A stretch of DNA of 64,000 bases from UBA1268 sp002694955 (GCA_028066355.1 JALCBP010000004.1:15844-79843), one strand, 5' to 3'; counted from the first letter of the stretch, positions 27,010 through 36,020 are shown. Translations and numbers: made by a program. Notes: generated by a model from the sequence alone, not told the origin.

Positions 27010-27954
27010 TCATTGTTTCACCTGAGAAGATGTTACGCTGAAGCCATCAGCCTTTTCGAAGAGAGACTTTATATGACTCAGTTTGTTATCTGATGATAGT
27101 GTGTCGTTAACGGGGCGTCGCAGGAAAAGCAGCTGTGAGCCAAGTATGGTCGTTTCATGTTGCAAAACCTCACCACGAGGGCCAATCCACATTCTACTTC
27201 GTGGCGGTTGGTGGTCATTAGGCGCCGTTCGGTAACTGACAATGTGGGTGTTCACGAGTTGGTTGTTGAAGTACAGCACCTCATGGCCGGCCACGCTTGC
27301 GTAAAGGATTTCTATTGGCTTGCGAGTTGGTCGGAGTGGGCTGTAAATTGGAACAGTCCAGCGTTGCCCCTGGGAGATGCCCGCCATGGTTGCCTGAGGT
27401 GAAAGTTCATCTCTAATTGAAAAATTATTTGGCAACTGACGACTTGTTTCATACTCAAAATCACCAGAACGAAGAGATGCCGTCACTTTGTTGTCCGGCG
27501 TGATTGTGCCAGATAAGTGCACAGCTTGCCGGACGCCAGGGACTTTGACAATCGATTGAAATTCTTGTAATTCTCCATTCCTGTTGATCGTCATGTAACC
27601 AAACGCATCAAGTTTTATTGATGAACGAAGCTTCCTCGCATCAGTTCCCAGCATCGTACTTGCCCACGGTGGCAACAGTTCGTTCAAGGGAAGGTCATCG
27701 AGTTGAAGATTTGACCATACGCTGATTGTGCCAAAAGGGCCTGGTTCTACAACACTCAATGCAGAGCCTACTGGATCATCATTAAGCATGATTGTCCATG
27801 CTACTGATGAAGTATTCTTGGCAGGAGTGTAAATCGATTGATAGCCCGGTGGGGCTCTAGACGTGATGGTCGGCAAAACCTTGCTGAGGAATAGCCAGCT
27901 ATTTGCAACAGCTGCAAATACGAGGATGAGTGCTGTGACGCTTGGGCGATACAT
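27010..27954 (-). CDS. Exported or membrane-anchored protein of unknown function, upstream of the ABC exporter
   Basis: A 314-residue protein with an N-terminal hydrophobic segment (MYRPSVTALILVFAAVANSWLFL) and a mainly beta-rich soluble part. The frame is open upstream to 28125, which would add 57 residues; the start at 27954 was chosen because it puts the signal or anchor at the N-terminus. It ends 45 nt before the ATPase ATG on the same strand, so it may be part of the exporter system. I do not recognise the family. Confidence 0.65.
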   Translation of the reverse strand: MYRPSVTALILVFAAVANSWLFLSKVLPTITSRAPPGYQSIYTPAKNTSSVAWTIMLNDDPVGSALSVVEPGPFGTISVWSNLQLDDLPLNELLPPWASTMLGTDARKLRSSIKLDAFGYMTINRNGELQEFQSIVKVPGVRQAVHLSGTITPDNKVTASLRSGDFEYETSRQLPNNFSIRDELSPQATMAGISQGQRWTVPIYSPLRPTRKPIEILYASVAGHEVLYFNNQLVNTHIVSYRTAPNDHQPPRSRMWIGPRGEVLQHETTILGSQLLFLRRPVNDTLSSDNKLSHIKSLFEKADGFSVTSSQVKQ

Positions 27955-28371
27955 GAGAATGATTCGGAGTCTTTGTTTTGACGGGACAATAAAGTTTGTC
28001 GGTCCATGGCTTGGGGCCACAGGTTGCGCTAGCCAATTTATGGGTATGTGCTTAGCACTAGGGATGTATTTTTGAAAAAATCTCTTGGGTGATTTTTTGC
28101 TATCGTAACTCAAGTAGTTTTTCATGCAGTTTTTTGCATGAAATCATCAAATTGTACCCGGCGCACGTTTTGGAGTTGCCAAAATCCAGTAGCAAATTTT
28201 ATACTTCTAAAATTCTGGGGATTGGGTTTTCAATTTTTTGCTGCAAAGGCTTTCTTTGGCATTTATGTAGATTCGTTGAAGAGCTATTGCAGTCACTGGG
28301 CTGCATAAAGAATCCGCCCCGTAAGGATAGCAATGTTCGGTCAACTGGAAAGAACCCCAGGAGGTTGAGCG
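27955..28371. other. Divergent intergenic region
   Basis: About 417 bp between the unknown exported protein (-) and the zinc-ribbon gene (+). The first part (to 28125) could encode an N-terminal extension of the minus-strand protein. Otherwise I see no gene and no clear promoter pair. Confidence 0.3.
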
Positions 28372-28653
28372 ATGAGCGATTCTGTTTATTACCATCAAGG
28401 ATGTCCTGTATGTGGCAGGATGTTGCGGATAGGTGTTCGTTTGCTTGGTCAACGTGTTTATTGCCAGCATTGTGGTGGAGGGTTTCGAGCAACTGATGAG
28501 ACTCTTGAAGAAGATGAGGGGGCCTTGCGGGCGGTAGGAAAGATCCAGCAAGATCGAATTGAAATGTTACTCGAACGTGCTAATAAAGCCGTTGGCAACT
28601 CGCTGAAGGGTGACCAGTCTCAGGAAGAAGATGTTACCCAAGAGGCGGTATGA
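28372..28653 (+). CDS. Small zinc-ribbon protein
   Basis: A 93-residue protein with an N-terminal zinc ribbon, CPVCGRML near residues 11-18 and CQHCGGGFRA near 32-41, followed by an acidic helical tail with many Glu and Gln. Proteins of this layout recur in planctomycetes; no function is known to me. An excellent ribosome-binding site, AGGAGG at 28359-28364, sits 7 nt before the ATG, supporting expression. Confidence 0.75.
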   Translation: MSDSVYYHQGCPVCGRMLRIGVRLLGQRVYCQHCGGGFRATDETLEEDEGALRAVGKIQQDRIEMLLERANKAVGNSLKGDQSQEEDVTQEAV

Positions 28654-28657
28654 TGTG

Positions 28658-28683
28658 CTCTGCTATCAGGTTGGTCGGCAGAG
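28658..28683. terminator. Weak hairpin between the zinc-ribbon gene and aroA
   Basis: CTCTGC (28658-28663) pairs with GCAGAG (28678-28683) around a 14-nt loop. On the plus strand a T-rich stretch follows, which overlaps the end of aroA. It could terminate the zinc-ribbon transcript. Confidence 0.35.
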
Positions 28684-28686
28684 GCT

Positions 28687-30003
28687 TTACTGTTTACTTT
28701 TTTCCACCAAATCTTCCAATGTGTTCCAGTAGTTTGGGAACGTCTTGCGAACACATGCTGGGTCGGTAATGCATACACCTTTCGACCGTAGGCCAACAAG
28801 TGAAAGACTCATAGCCATGCGGTGATCATCGTACGTTTGTATCCTGGCCGGGCGGAGAGGAGCCGGATGTATCGTCAGGCCATCAGGACGCTCATCAACA
28901 ATAGCCCCAAGTCGCTGCAACTCGCGTGTGAGGTCGCTAATACGATCAGTTTCCTTATCTCGTATGTGAGCAACGTTTCGAATAACAGTAGGTCCTTTGG
29001 CAAAAAGAGCAACTGCAGCGAGTGTCATGACAGTATCGCTGATTGCGTTCATGTCGATATCAATACCTGTTAAATCATTGCCTTGTATAGTGACAGACGG
29101 ACAAGACCCATTACTGCTTGACCATCTAACGGTGCACCCCATCTCTTCAAGTGCTGCACAAAATTCAATATCACCTTGCATGCTCTCGCGATTGAGTCCC
29201 TCTAGAGTGACTGTGCCATGTGTAATCGCTGCTGCCGCTGCAAAGTAGCTGGCTGCAGATGCATCAGGCTCAATTTCATAATTTTGTGATACGTAACCCG
29301 AAGGGGGAATATGCCACCGGCGATCGTCGAGAAGATCACATGTGCCACCGAAGGATTCAATGATAGTGCGAGTCATATCAAGATATGGAGTTGAGACAAG
29401 TGTGCCCGTAAGCTCAAGGGAAAGACCCTTCGGCATACACGGCGCAGCCAAGGCAAGCCCGCTTGCAAATTGACTGCTCGTTGTGCTCTGGATACTCACA
29501 TGATTGTTATGCACTCCCGTACTACGGATAGTCACAGGTGGGTAATTTCCTTCACTTTCTGCATTTGCCTCGACACCAAGTGTTCGAAGAGATGATAAAA
29601 GATCACCAATCGGCCGTTGCCGCATGCGAGGGGTCCCGTCAAGAACATAGTGCCCTTTTCCAAGGCAAGCTAGAGACGTAAGGAAACGCATTGTTGTTCC
29701 GCTTGCCTGGCAATCAATTGAAGCTCGAGATTCTGGAATCACGCCTCCTGAACCGTTAATAGACAGTGTCTGGTTGCCCCAATCTGTATCAATACAAAAA
29801 CCTAGGTGTTTCAGGCCATTAACCATGGTACGTGTGTCGTCACTGTCGAGTACACCAGTTAGCTGACTTGTTCCGCGAGCCAGTGCGGCGCAGATCACGG
29901 CCCGATTTGTAATGCTCTTTGATCCAGGCACGCGGACGCGGCCTTGGATCGGTCTGACCACCGGTGTTATGGTGATTTCATCGGGGAGGGAGTTTCGTGA
30001 CAT
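28687..30003 (-). CDS. aroA: 3-phosphoshikimate 1-carboxyvinyltransferase (EPSP synthase)
   Basis: A 438-residue enzyme of the shikimate pathway, joining PEP to shikimate 3-phosphate. Visible: VPGSKSITNRAVICAALARG (near residues 24-43), LDSDDTRTM, the PEP-binding segment ASGTTMRFLTSLACLGKG, TSSQFASGLALAAPC, and the late ETDRISDLTRELQRLG and YDDHRMAMSLSL. Chorismate from this pathway is the substrate of MqnA encoded nearby. It converges on the zinc-ribbon gene. Confidence 0.96.
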   Translation of the reverse strand: MSRNSLPDEITITPVVRPIQGRVRVPGSKSITNRAVICAALARGTSQLTGVLDSDDTRTMVNGLKHLGFCIDTDWGNQTLSINGSGGVIPESRASIDCQASGTTMRFLTSLACLGKGHYVLDGTPRMRQRPIGDLLSSLRTLGVEANAESEGNYPPVTIRSTGVHNNHVSIQSTTSSQFASGLALAAPCMPKGLSLELTGTLVSTPYLDMTRTIIESFGGTCDLLDDRRWHIPPSGYVSQNYEIEPDASAASYFAAAAAITHGTVTLEGLNRESMQGDIEFCAALEEMGCTVRWSSSNGSCPSVTIQGNDLTGIDIDMNAISDTVMTLAAVALFAKGPTVIRNVAHIRDKETDRISDLTRELQRLGAIVDERPDGLTIHPAPLRPARIQTYDDHRMAMSLSLVGLRSKGVCITDPACVRKTFPNYWNTLEDLVEKSKQ

Positions 30004-30132
30004 CTTTAGTGCATTGATTGAAAAGTATCTGGAGACTGCCAGAAGAAATATTTCTTAGGTAGAGTATGCCATGTTGGATCAACGAGCACTATCAATAATT
30101 AAACAACACTATTATTCGCAAGGTATTATCTG

Positions 30133-31350
30133 ATGAAATCACCAGGTCAAGGTTCTGGCATTGGTTGTGCTAAATATGATCTGACTGTCCCGCCAGTTGT
30201 GTGCTTCGGGCATGGGCGGATTGCAGAAGTAGGCCGAGTTGCAGCTGTTCTAGGCAAACGGATATGGCTCGTTGTTGGAAATCATAGTTTTGATGCATGC
30301 GGTGGAAGAGAAGTTTTATTAGACGGGTTTCGTCAAAATGGATTGGGTTTTGACGAAATAGCGAAGTCTTGCGGTGAGCCAACGGTGCAGCAGATCGCGA
30401 AAGCAATGTGCAATATACCAGTCAATCAACAGAACGTAGTTGTTGTTGCAGTTGGTGGTGGTGCAACAATCGATTTTGGCAAAGCATTGTCGGCTCTTGC
30501 AACAAACATGAAACCGGACTCCGAAGAAAGTGCCGAGGAGATGATTCTCGATCGGCTGGAGGGCGTAGGTCGCGGCATTCCAATTGTCAATCCACCACTA
30601 CCTTTCTTAGCCGTACCAACAACTGCAGGCACTGGTGCAGAGGCGACACGAAACGCAGTTCTTTCATGTCCAAAGCGAAGATTTAAAAAAAGTCTTCGGA
30701 GCACTCTGATGGTTCCGCGAGCAGTGGTCCTTGATCCAGAGCTGATTGGGTCGTGTAGTCGTGACACAATCGCTGCGTCTGGAATAGACTGCATTACCCA
30801 GTTGATCGAATCATTTATTTGCCGGTTTCAGTGGGCTGTTCCACAAGCATTGGTGCTTGATGCATTTCCGCAGGCGATGAGTGCTTTGCCTCGTCTCCTT
30901 GAAAATCCATGTGATTCCAATGCACAATCGGCAATGTCGCACGCAGCATTCATCTCCGGTGTTTCGCTTGGGAATTCAGGCCTAGGAATGGCTCATGGTG
31001 TTGCAGCCGCGATCGGAGTCGAATGCGGTGCTCCTCATGGTTTGGCGTGTGCAGCAATGCTGCCAGTTGCACTGCGTGTCAATCAGAAGATTGCAAAACG
31101 AGATCTAGCCGGACTTGATCAGGCTTTGGGGGGTAAAAGGCTGCCTGCCGAGGAAAGTGCACAGCGACTCAACGATCGAATTGTAGAACTGTGTCGGTTA
31201 GCTGGTACACCGACTCGCCTCTCTGAATTTGGCCTCAGAAGAGAAAGGATTTCTTGGTTAGCTAAACATTCAGGCGGCAACAGCATGAAGGGAAATCCCG
31301 CGCAGCTCACGTCAGTTGAGTTAGAAAGTGTTCTCGAATCAGTGTATTAA
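30133..31350 (+). CDS. Iron-containing alcohol dehydrogenase family protein
   Basis: A 405-residue group III alcohol dehydrogenase. The nucleotide site VAVGGGATIDFGKALSAL is near residues 110-127, and TTAGTGAEATRNAV near 162-175. Expected metal ligands: Asp in SGIDCITQLIES, His in GMAHGVAAAIG and His in CGAPHGLAC. The ligand His usual four residues after the Asp (as in FucO) is Gln here. Substrate unknown. The family includes lactaldehyde, butanol and glycerol dehydrogenases. It is monocistronic, with aroA divergent upstream. Confidence 0.82.
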   Translation: MKSPGQGSGIGCAKYDLTVPPVVCFGHGRIAEVGRVAAVLGKRIWLVVGNHSFDACGGREVLLDGFRQNGLGFDEIAKSCGEPTVQQIAKAMCNIPVNQQNVVVVAVGGGATIDFGKALSALATNMKPDSEESAEEMILDRLEGVGRGIPIVNPPLPFLAVPTTAGTGAEATRNAVLSCPKRRFKKSLRSTLMVPRAVVLDPELIGSCSRDTIAASGIDCITQLIESFICRFQWAVPQALVLDAFPQAMSALPRLLENPCDSNAQSAMSHAAFISGVSLGNSGLGMAHGVAAAIGVECGAPHGLACAAMLPVALRVNQKIAKRDLAGLDQALGGKRLPAEESAQRLNDRIVELCRLAGTPTRLSEFGLRRERISWLAKHSGGNSMKGNPAQLTSVELESVLESVY

Positions 31351-31373
31351 ATGCATTTGATTGAGCAGCTTTC

Positions 31374-31661
31374 TCAAAACAGAAAAACAATTCCTCCGAG
31401 TGCACATACAATCAAGAAAAGCACCAGAAGAATAGATAGCAGGAGTTTTAAATCAGATCGTTTTCTGCCTGTTTCGATTGTTTTTATGATGATTTTAGGT
31501 TGGGCTGGCTGATCTTGAGCTTCTGTTGTAATTGAAAAAACTGGTTCATTGGACTGCGCTTGAATCGAGCGAGGGACGGGTGGCATGGCAAAGTTTTGGC
31601 CCGTACTCTCTGGTACAGGCGGGATTGGCTGACCTGCAGTCGGGGAGTGTGAATGATGCAT
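31374..31661 (-). CDS. Small proline-rich tail-anchored membrane protein
   Basis: A 95-residue protein: a Pro/Gln/His-rich N-terminal half without charge clusters, a basic KTIETGRKRSDLK near residues 60-72, then a single C-terminal membrane segment of about 21 residues ending at the last residue. No family recognised. The strongly biased composition and the clear terminal membrane segment make chance less likely, but support is modest. It converges on the alcohol dehydrogenase gene. Confidence 0.5.
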   Translation of the reverse strand: MHHSHSPTAGQPIPPVPESTGQNFAMPPVPRSIQAQSNEPVFSITTEAQDQPAQPKIIIKTIETGRKRSDLKLLLSILLVLFLIVCALGGIVFLF

Positions 31662-31749
31662 ACCATTTGATGATAAGGGGGCTGCGAATCTGTTGAAAAG
31701 ATTTCATTGCAAAGGAAATCTGAAGCGTAGTCTAAAATTCTGGGTGCTA

Positions 31750-32541
31750 CTATTCAATTCGATTCCAGGCCGTTAGTTCAGCTATTGTGTGTTGGTGTTT
31801 GCGGCCAGTTTCACGAATGACAAATGGAATGTTTTCACGATATCCCAGTTTGAATTGTGGATGTAATGCTCTTGATAATCCAGTGAATGTGTCAACAGGA
31901 TTCCCAGCGTCATCAATATAGCCGCCTAACCAATAATTCCGAGGTGTGTAATCCTCTAGCCAAGTGTAGGGAGATGTGATGACTAGCCATCCACCTACGC
32001 GTATTCGTTGAGACATTGAGTTTAGAAAGAGTTGAGGCTGATAGAGCCGGTCGATTAAGTTGCCCGCGAAGACCAGATCGTAGCTGTGCATTTCACTGGG
32101 AAGATTGCATGCATCGCCAGTTTGAAATCTGACTCGGCTGGCGATGTCGCTACTCAGCAGACTTTCGAGCAGAATTTGACAGTCAGTCGATAGTCGACCC
32201 TCTGTTGGAATGCTGTACTCAATCCTGCCGCTTTGCTGTATTTTTATCGCTGCATCAATAAAACCAGATGAATAGTCGATGGCGTCAACGTGCTCGAAGT
32301 ATTTTGCTAGTTCAAAGGAAGACCTGCCTACCGCACAACCAACATCAAGGCAGCGTTCGCGGTATTCGAATTCGATAGAATCCATCAGAAAACTAATGCA
32401 CGCAGCAGGAAAATTTGGGATTTCTAGTACGGGTGGACCGTAATGAAAGCCTAAATACTGAGATACAAGGCCAGAGGTTTCATAGAGTGCCGAGCCCGGT
32501 GTTTGTGGGGAAGTGTTTTTCATTTTGTTTCGTTTCATCAA
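31750..32541 (-). CDS. Stand-alone OvoA C-terminal-like methyltransferase (putative 4-mercaptohistidine N1-methyltransferase)
   Basis: A 263-residue SAM-dependent methyltransferase. LDVGCAVGRSSFELAKYF near residues 63-80 is SAM motif I; GDACNLP, AGNLIDRLYQPQLFL, ITSPYTWLEDYTPRNYWLGG and the end VIRETGRKHQHTIAELTAW agree, as I remember it, with the TIGR04345-type domain found at the C-terminus of the ovothiol synthase OvoA and sometimes as a separate protein. In OvoA it methylates the imidazole of 4-mercaptohistidine. No sulfoxide synthase (OvoA N-terminal) gene is in the window. It follows the ADP-ribosylglycohydrolase-like gene by 3 nt and ends the operon. Confidence 0.78.
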   Translation of the reverse strand: MMKRNKMKNTSPQTPGSALYETSGLVSQYLGFHYGPPVLEIPNFPAACISFLMDSIEFEYRERCLDVGCAVGRSSFELAKYFEHVDAIDYSSGFIDAAIKIQQSGRIEYSIPTEGRLSTDCQILLESLLSSDIASRVRFQTGDACNLPSEMHSYDLVFAGNLIDRLYQPQLFLNSMSQRIRVGGWLVITSPYTWLEDYTPRNYWLGGYIDDAGNPVDTFTGLSRALHPQFKLGYRENIPFVIRETGRKHQHTIAELTAWNRIE

Positions 32542-32544
32542 CGT

Positions 32545-33576
32545 CTAGTTGCCATAAATACGTGGTGTAGCGACAAGGCCATCAACGAGACTTTGGGGTA
32601 AAGGTGATGTTGCCGCCAGTAGCGAGCCGACGACACTTCCGCGATGGCATGAGTCGCCACCACATTGTGCATTAGAGCAAATTCCGTTTGCTGGCTTGCC
32701 AGCATGTCTATATGCAAGAAAAAGTGCGGCAGGAAATGCATCAGGAATGTAGCAAGCTGACGAGAGTATTCCGCCAACAACAACGCGGTCAGGGTGGTCT
32801 TTCCAGCGGGCGATCTTTGCCTTCGACACCCACTGAGAAGCTTCTTCCAGAATAGACTCCCTCAAGTCTGCTCCGCGGCTGACGCTAGCTAGTATTCGCA
32901 CCAGAACATCAGCAGCACTAAGCACCTCATGATCTTTATGGGTAAGAGAAACGTGAGTCTGAACTATCTCACGAATATCAGGATGTCGTGGACCGATCGC
33001 GGCGATAATTGCTGGCACGGCGACAAGGCCACCAATGTGAATATCACGTACGCCACAATTGATTGGCTTTCGACCAGAGGCGTAGTTGGTGAAAAAGTGC
33101 CGGTGGTACTCTTCCACATAGGTGTCATTGTGCTTTTTAGGAGTAAGCATAAAGCTGACATAATGATCGAGCCAGCGGGTGGCGTCGTAGTGCCCGGATC
33201 GACGAATCAATTCAAATAGTTCGATCGCTAGAAGTGAATTGAGTGTGTTTTCACCAGCTTTCAGGAATTGGTGGTAGTGGACACCTCGTCTCCCCCAGTA
33301 CTGTGCTTGCTCGCGTAGAATGTCGCCATTTGCATTAAGCGGCTTGTATTCGGATCTCCAAAGAATACTGTCAGGATGAAGTTTTTTTGGCTGGTGATAG
33401 GAATCAAGTTTCCCAAAATCTCGCTCGATTGCAGATTGGTTGTAGTACCAATGAACAGGCATAGCGATGCTGTCAGCTACCATTGCACCAAGTAATATCT
33501 GTTTGCCAAAAGAAGAAGCCGAATGATCTTCGGTCTCAACAGTGCATTTTTCTTCTTGATTTGATTGACTGTTCAT
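32545..33576 (-). CDS. ADP-ribosylglycohydrolase-family protein, divergent subgroup
   Basis: A 343-residue all-helical ARH-fold protein. LLGAMVADSIAMPVHWYYN near residues 28-46 matches the family's first motif, and LTHKDHEVLSAADVL the central helix. Classical ARH enzymes bind two Mg ions through a TDDT motif and a GGDxD motif. Here the equivalent segments read AGENTLNSLLAIEL and CGGDSCHRGSVVG, so several metal-binding Asp are replaced. The protein may therefore bind different metals or have another activity. Its start overlaps the ABC ATPase stop by four bases (33573-33576), tying it to the importer. Confidence 0.75.
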   Translation of the reverse strand: MNSQSNQEEKCTVETEDHSASSFGKQILLGAMVADSIAMPVHWYYNQSAIERDFGKLDSYHQPKKLHPDSILWRSEYKPLNANGDILREQAQYWGRRGVHYHQFLKAGENTLNSLLAIELFELIRRSGHYDATRWLDHYVSFMLTPKKHNDTYVEEYHRHFFTNYASGRKPINCGVRDIHIGGLVAVPAIIAAIGPRHPDIREIVQTHVSLTHKDHEVLSAADVLVRILASVSRGADLRESILEEASQWVSKAKIARWKDHPDRVVVGGILSSACYIPDAFPAALFLAYRHAGKPANGICSNAQCGGDSCHRGSVVGSLLAATSPLPQSLVDGLVATPRIYGN

Positions 33577-34301
33577 CGTAGGACTTGCTTAAAAAAAGAT
33601 GCTACCCGGGTATTATCGGTGTTTTCAAATACACTTTCAGCTGGTCCGTGTGACAGGACTTTACCATCACCTATAAAGGCAATTTCATCAGCGACTCTCC
33701 GGGCAAAGTTCATTGCGTGAGTGACAAGGACAAAATCAGTTCCAGAATCTTTCAGGACCTCAATCATATCAAGTACTTCAGCGGTCATCTCGGGGTCGAG
33801 GGCAGAAGTCGGTTCGTCAAGAAAGAGCCGCTTTGGTCTTACGACCATCGCACGAAGTATTGCTATTCTTTGGTTTTGCCCACCAGAAAGTTCTGCAGGG
33901 CGCTTGTCCGCGTGTTCATGAAGATGGAATCGCTTCAAAGGTTCTTCAACTCTGGCTAATGATTCATCACGGCTTAATCCGTGGACATGCACGAGGGGAA
34001 GGATTAAATTTTCACGAGCAGATAGGTGCGAGAAAAGGTTATAGGATTGGAAAACCGTGCCAATCGTACGTCGATAGAGTCGAAGGCTTGCTTCGTCTCG
34101 GCCTAGGGTGGTCTCATCAAATGTGACTGTTCCACTGATTGGAGTATCAAGGCCTGCGAGGATTCGGAGGAGTGTAGACTTTCCCCCGCCAGATGGTCCA
34201 ACCAGAACCAGGGAGTTCACTGTCCCTGTTTCGACTGATAGTTTGTCGAGAACACGTGTGGAACCAAAGGCTTGTGTGAGTTCTTTTATGATGAGTTGCA
34301 T
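33573..34301 (-). CDS. Polar amino-acid ABC transporter ATP-binding protein
   Basis: A 242-residue GlnQ/HisP-type ATPase. Walker A GPSGGGKST is near residues 35-43, the Q-loop in VFQSYNLFSHLSA, signature LSGGQNQRIAI, Walker B RLFLDEPTSALDP and the switch His in VTHAMNF. The ATG at 34301 gives the usual length and 20 nt spacing to the permease; a longer start at 34355 would overlap the permease. It energises the importer encoded with 34322-35056 and 35208-36020. Confidence 0.93.
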   Translation of the reverse strand: MQLIIKELTQAFGSTRVLDKLSVETGTVNSLVLVGPSGGGKSTLLRILAGLDTPISGTVTFDETTLGRDEASLRLYRRTIGTVFQSYNLFSHLSARENLILPLVHVHGLSRDESLARVEEPLKRFHLHEHADKRPAELSGGQNQRIAILRAMVVRPKRLFLDEPTSALDPEMTAEVLDMIEVLKDSGTDFVLVTHAMNFARRVADEIAFIGDGKVLSHGPAESVFENTDNTRVASFFKQVLR

Positions 34302-34321
34302 AGTGTCACTTGGGGTGCTGG

Positions 34322-35056
34322 TTATCTCTCGTAACTGAATGCTTTTTCGAGCCATCGAGAAGCAGCTGATAGTGGTAAGGTGAGCATGAGGTAGCCAATC
34401 GCAAGAGGTGCGTAACTCTCAAGTGTTGAGTATGTAAAAGAATTCACTTCACGAGCATTCAGCGTGAACTCGGAGATGGCAATAACAGAGAGAAGCGAAG
34501 AATCCTTGATAAGAGATACAAGTTGACCTGCTATAGCAGGTAAGACAAGCCGAACGGCTTGAGGTAGAATCACGAGTCGAAATGATTGCCATCGTGTAAG
34601 TCCGATAGCGCGAGCAGAGTCTCGCTGCGTCTTGGGGATGGCATTTAGTCCTCCTCGAAATATTTCAGCCATATACGCTCCGCTGAAAGCAGCCAGTACC
34701 AAGGTGCCTACCACGAAACGGTTTTCGAGACCAACGGCACTTGCTATCACATAAAAACCAAGAAGCAGTTGAACAAGTAGCGGTGTTCCTCGAATAAGCT
34801 CCACATAGATTCTTCCAGTTGCTTCAAGAAGTGGATTTCGAGCACCCAAAAACAACGCGACAACAAGGCCTATTGCCACACTGAGTATCAGGGCTGCAAC
34901 ACTTAATCCAAGAGTAACGATCCAGCCGAAAAAAAATTTCTGTCGATACTCCCAGACACCAGACCAGTTCCAGTCGCCAGGCACTTGCCAGCAAGCAAGA
35001 ATAAGTAGAAGGGTAACTGCCGTAGCAACAGTAAGATGGGCAACAGAACGGGACAT
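34322..35056 (-). CDS. Polar amino-acid ABC transporter permease
   Basis: A 244-residue HisM/GlnP-type permease with about five membrane segments. The cytoplasmic EAA coupling motif is near residues 140-175 (RGGLNAIPKTQRDSARAIG and the following WQSFRLVILPQAVR). The RGTPLLVQLLLGFY segment near 88-101 is typical of the family. A single permease gene suggests a homodimeric channel. It sits between the ATPase and the substrate-binding lipoprotein. Confidence 0.92.
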   Translation of the reverse strand: MSRSVAHLTVATAVTLLLILACWQVPGDWNWSGVWEYRQKFFFGWIVTLGLSVAALILSVAIGLVVALFLGARNPLLEATGRIYVELIRGTPLLVQLLLGFYVIASAVGLENRFVVGTLVLAAFSGAYMAEIFRGGLNAIPKTQRDSARAIGLTRWQSFRLVILPQAVRLVLPAIAGQLVSLIKDSSLLSVIAISEFTLNAREVNSFTYSTLESYAPLAIGYLMLTLPLSAASRWLEKAFSYER

Positions 35057-35207
35057 AACTATATCATTGGGTCTTTGCGTGAAATAAACGGGCGGGAATC
35101 GTTGGGAAGTCTACCGGTCGCCTTATGATTAAGTGTAGGGTCGACTCGCACTTTTCTATGGCTGGTTGTCCGTCCTATGGCAGCACGAAGAATATGGGAG
35201 TTTGTGC

Positions 35208-36020
35208 TCAAAAGTAGAATGGGATGTTGTGTGCCTTAAAATAGGCTTTTTCATCCGGTAGAAATTTTTTTCCAAGTTTCTCGAAGCCGCCTGTATCTTT
35301 AAATTTCTGAAGAAATTTATTGATTTCTTCAAGCAGTGTGATGTCTTGTTTTCGAAGCCCAATTGCCCAGGTTTCCTGATGAAATGGATTGAGGATTGCT
35401 CTGGTTGTCTTTGGGTGGCGGCGATGATGGCGATATACGGAAAGTGAGTCATAAATGAAAGCATCTACTTTGCCTTGCATGACTTCAAGCACGGCAGCGG
35501 ACTCCATATCCAAGACAAATACGTGAGCATTTTTGAGTTTTTGAGTCGCGTATTTGTGAGCAGACGTTCCTAGTTTGACAGCTATACGAACACCCGGTTT
35601 TGTGATGTCGTCAGCTGACAAGATCGGTGAATTTTTTCCGACAAGGAGAGTTAGCCCAGTTTTCAGATATGGGTTTGAGAAAGCGATTGCCTTGGCCCGC
35701 TCTGGCGTTGATGTCATAGATGAAATGATGCAGTCAATTGTCCCGGTTCGCAGGGCTGGAATCAGTCCATCGAACGCAATATTTTCAATAAGAATCTTGC
35801 GACCAAGGTGTTTTCCAAGTGAGTGTGCTAATTCCACACTAATGCCGTCTGGCTGACCTGCTGTATTAGTCATCTCAAATGGCGGATAGGAAAGTTCCAT
35901 GCCAACCCGAAGAGCGGGTTGGGCTGCTTTTGCTTTAGAAAACGAAATTTCTTCAGTGCATGCGATGAGTGTGATGAGGATTCCAATGACGTAATACAAA
36001 GTGGGTTCTCGGTTCCGCAT
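35208..36020 (-). CDS. Amino-acid-type substrate-binding lipoprotein
   Basis: A 270-residue family 3 (HisJ/GlnH-like) binding protein. The N-terminus has a hydrophobic stretch ending in LIAC, a good lipobox, so it is probably membrane-attached. Ligand-site features: YPPFE near residues 45-49, SSMTSTPERAKAIAFS (the Arg that clamps the alpha-carboxylate) and DAFIYDSLS. The substrate is therefore an amino acid or close derivative, but the side-chain specificity is not evident. A 151-bp gap separates it from the permease, allowing higher expression of the binding protein. Confidence 0.9.
   Translation of the reverse strand: MRNREPTLYYVIGILITLIACTEEISFSKAKAAQPALRVGMELSYPPFEMTNTAGQPDGISVELAHSLGKHLGRKILIENIAFDGLIPALRTGTIDCIISSMTSTPERAKAIAFSNPYLKTGLTLLVGKNSPILSADDITKPGVRIAVKLGTSAHKYATQKLKNAHVFVLDMESAAVLEVMQGKVDAFIYDSLSVYRHHRRHPKTTRAILNPFHQETWAIGLRKQDITLLEEINKFLQKFKDTGGFEKLGKKFLPDEKAYFKAHNIPFYF

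Noticed and set aside
35140..35215. Possible hairpin between the binding-protein and permease genes
   Set aside because: Only five contiguous pairs with a mismatch; too weak to call an attenuator, although one would fit the expression difference usual in such operons.
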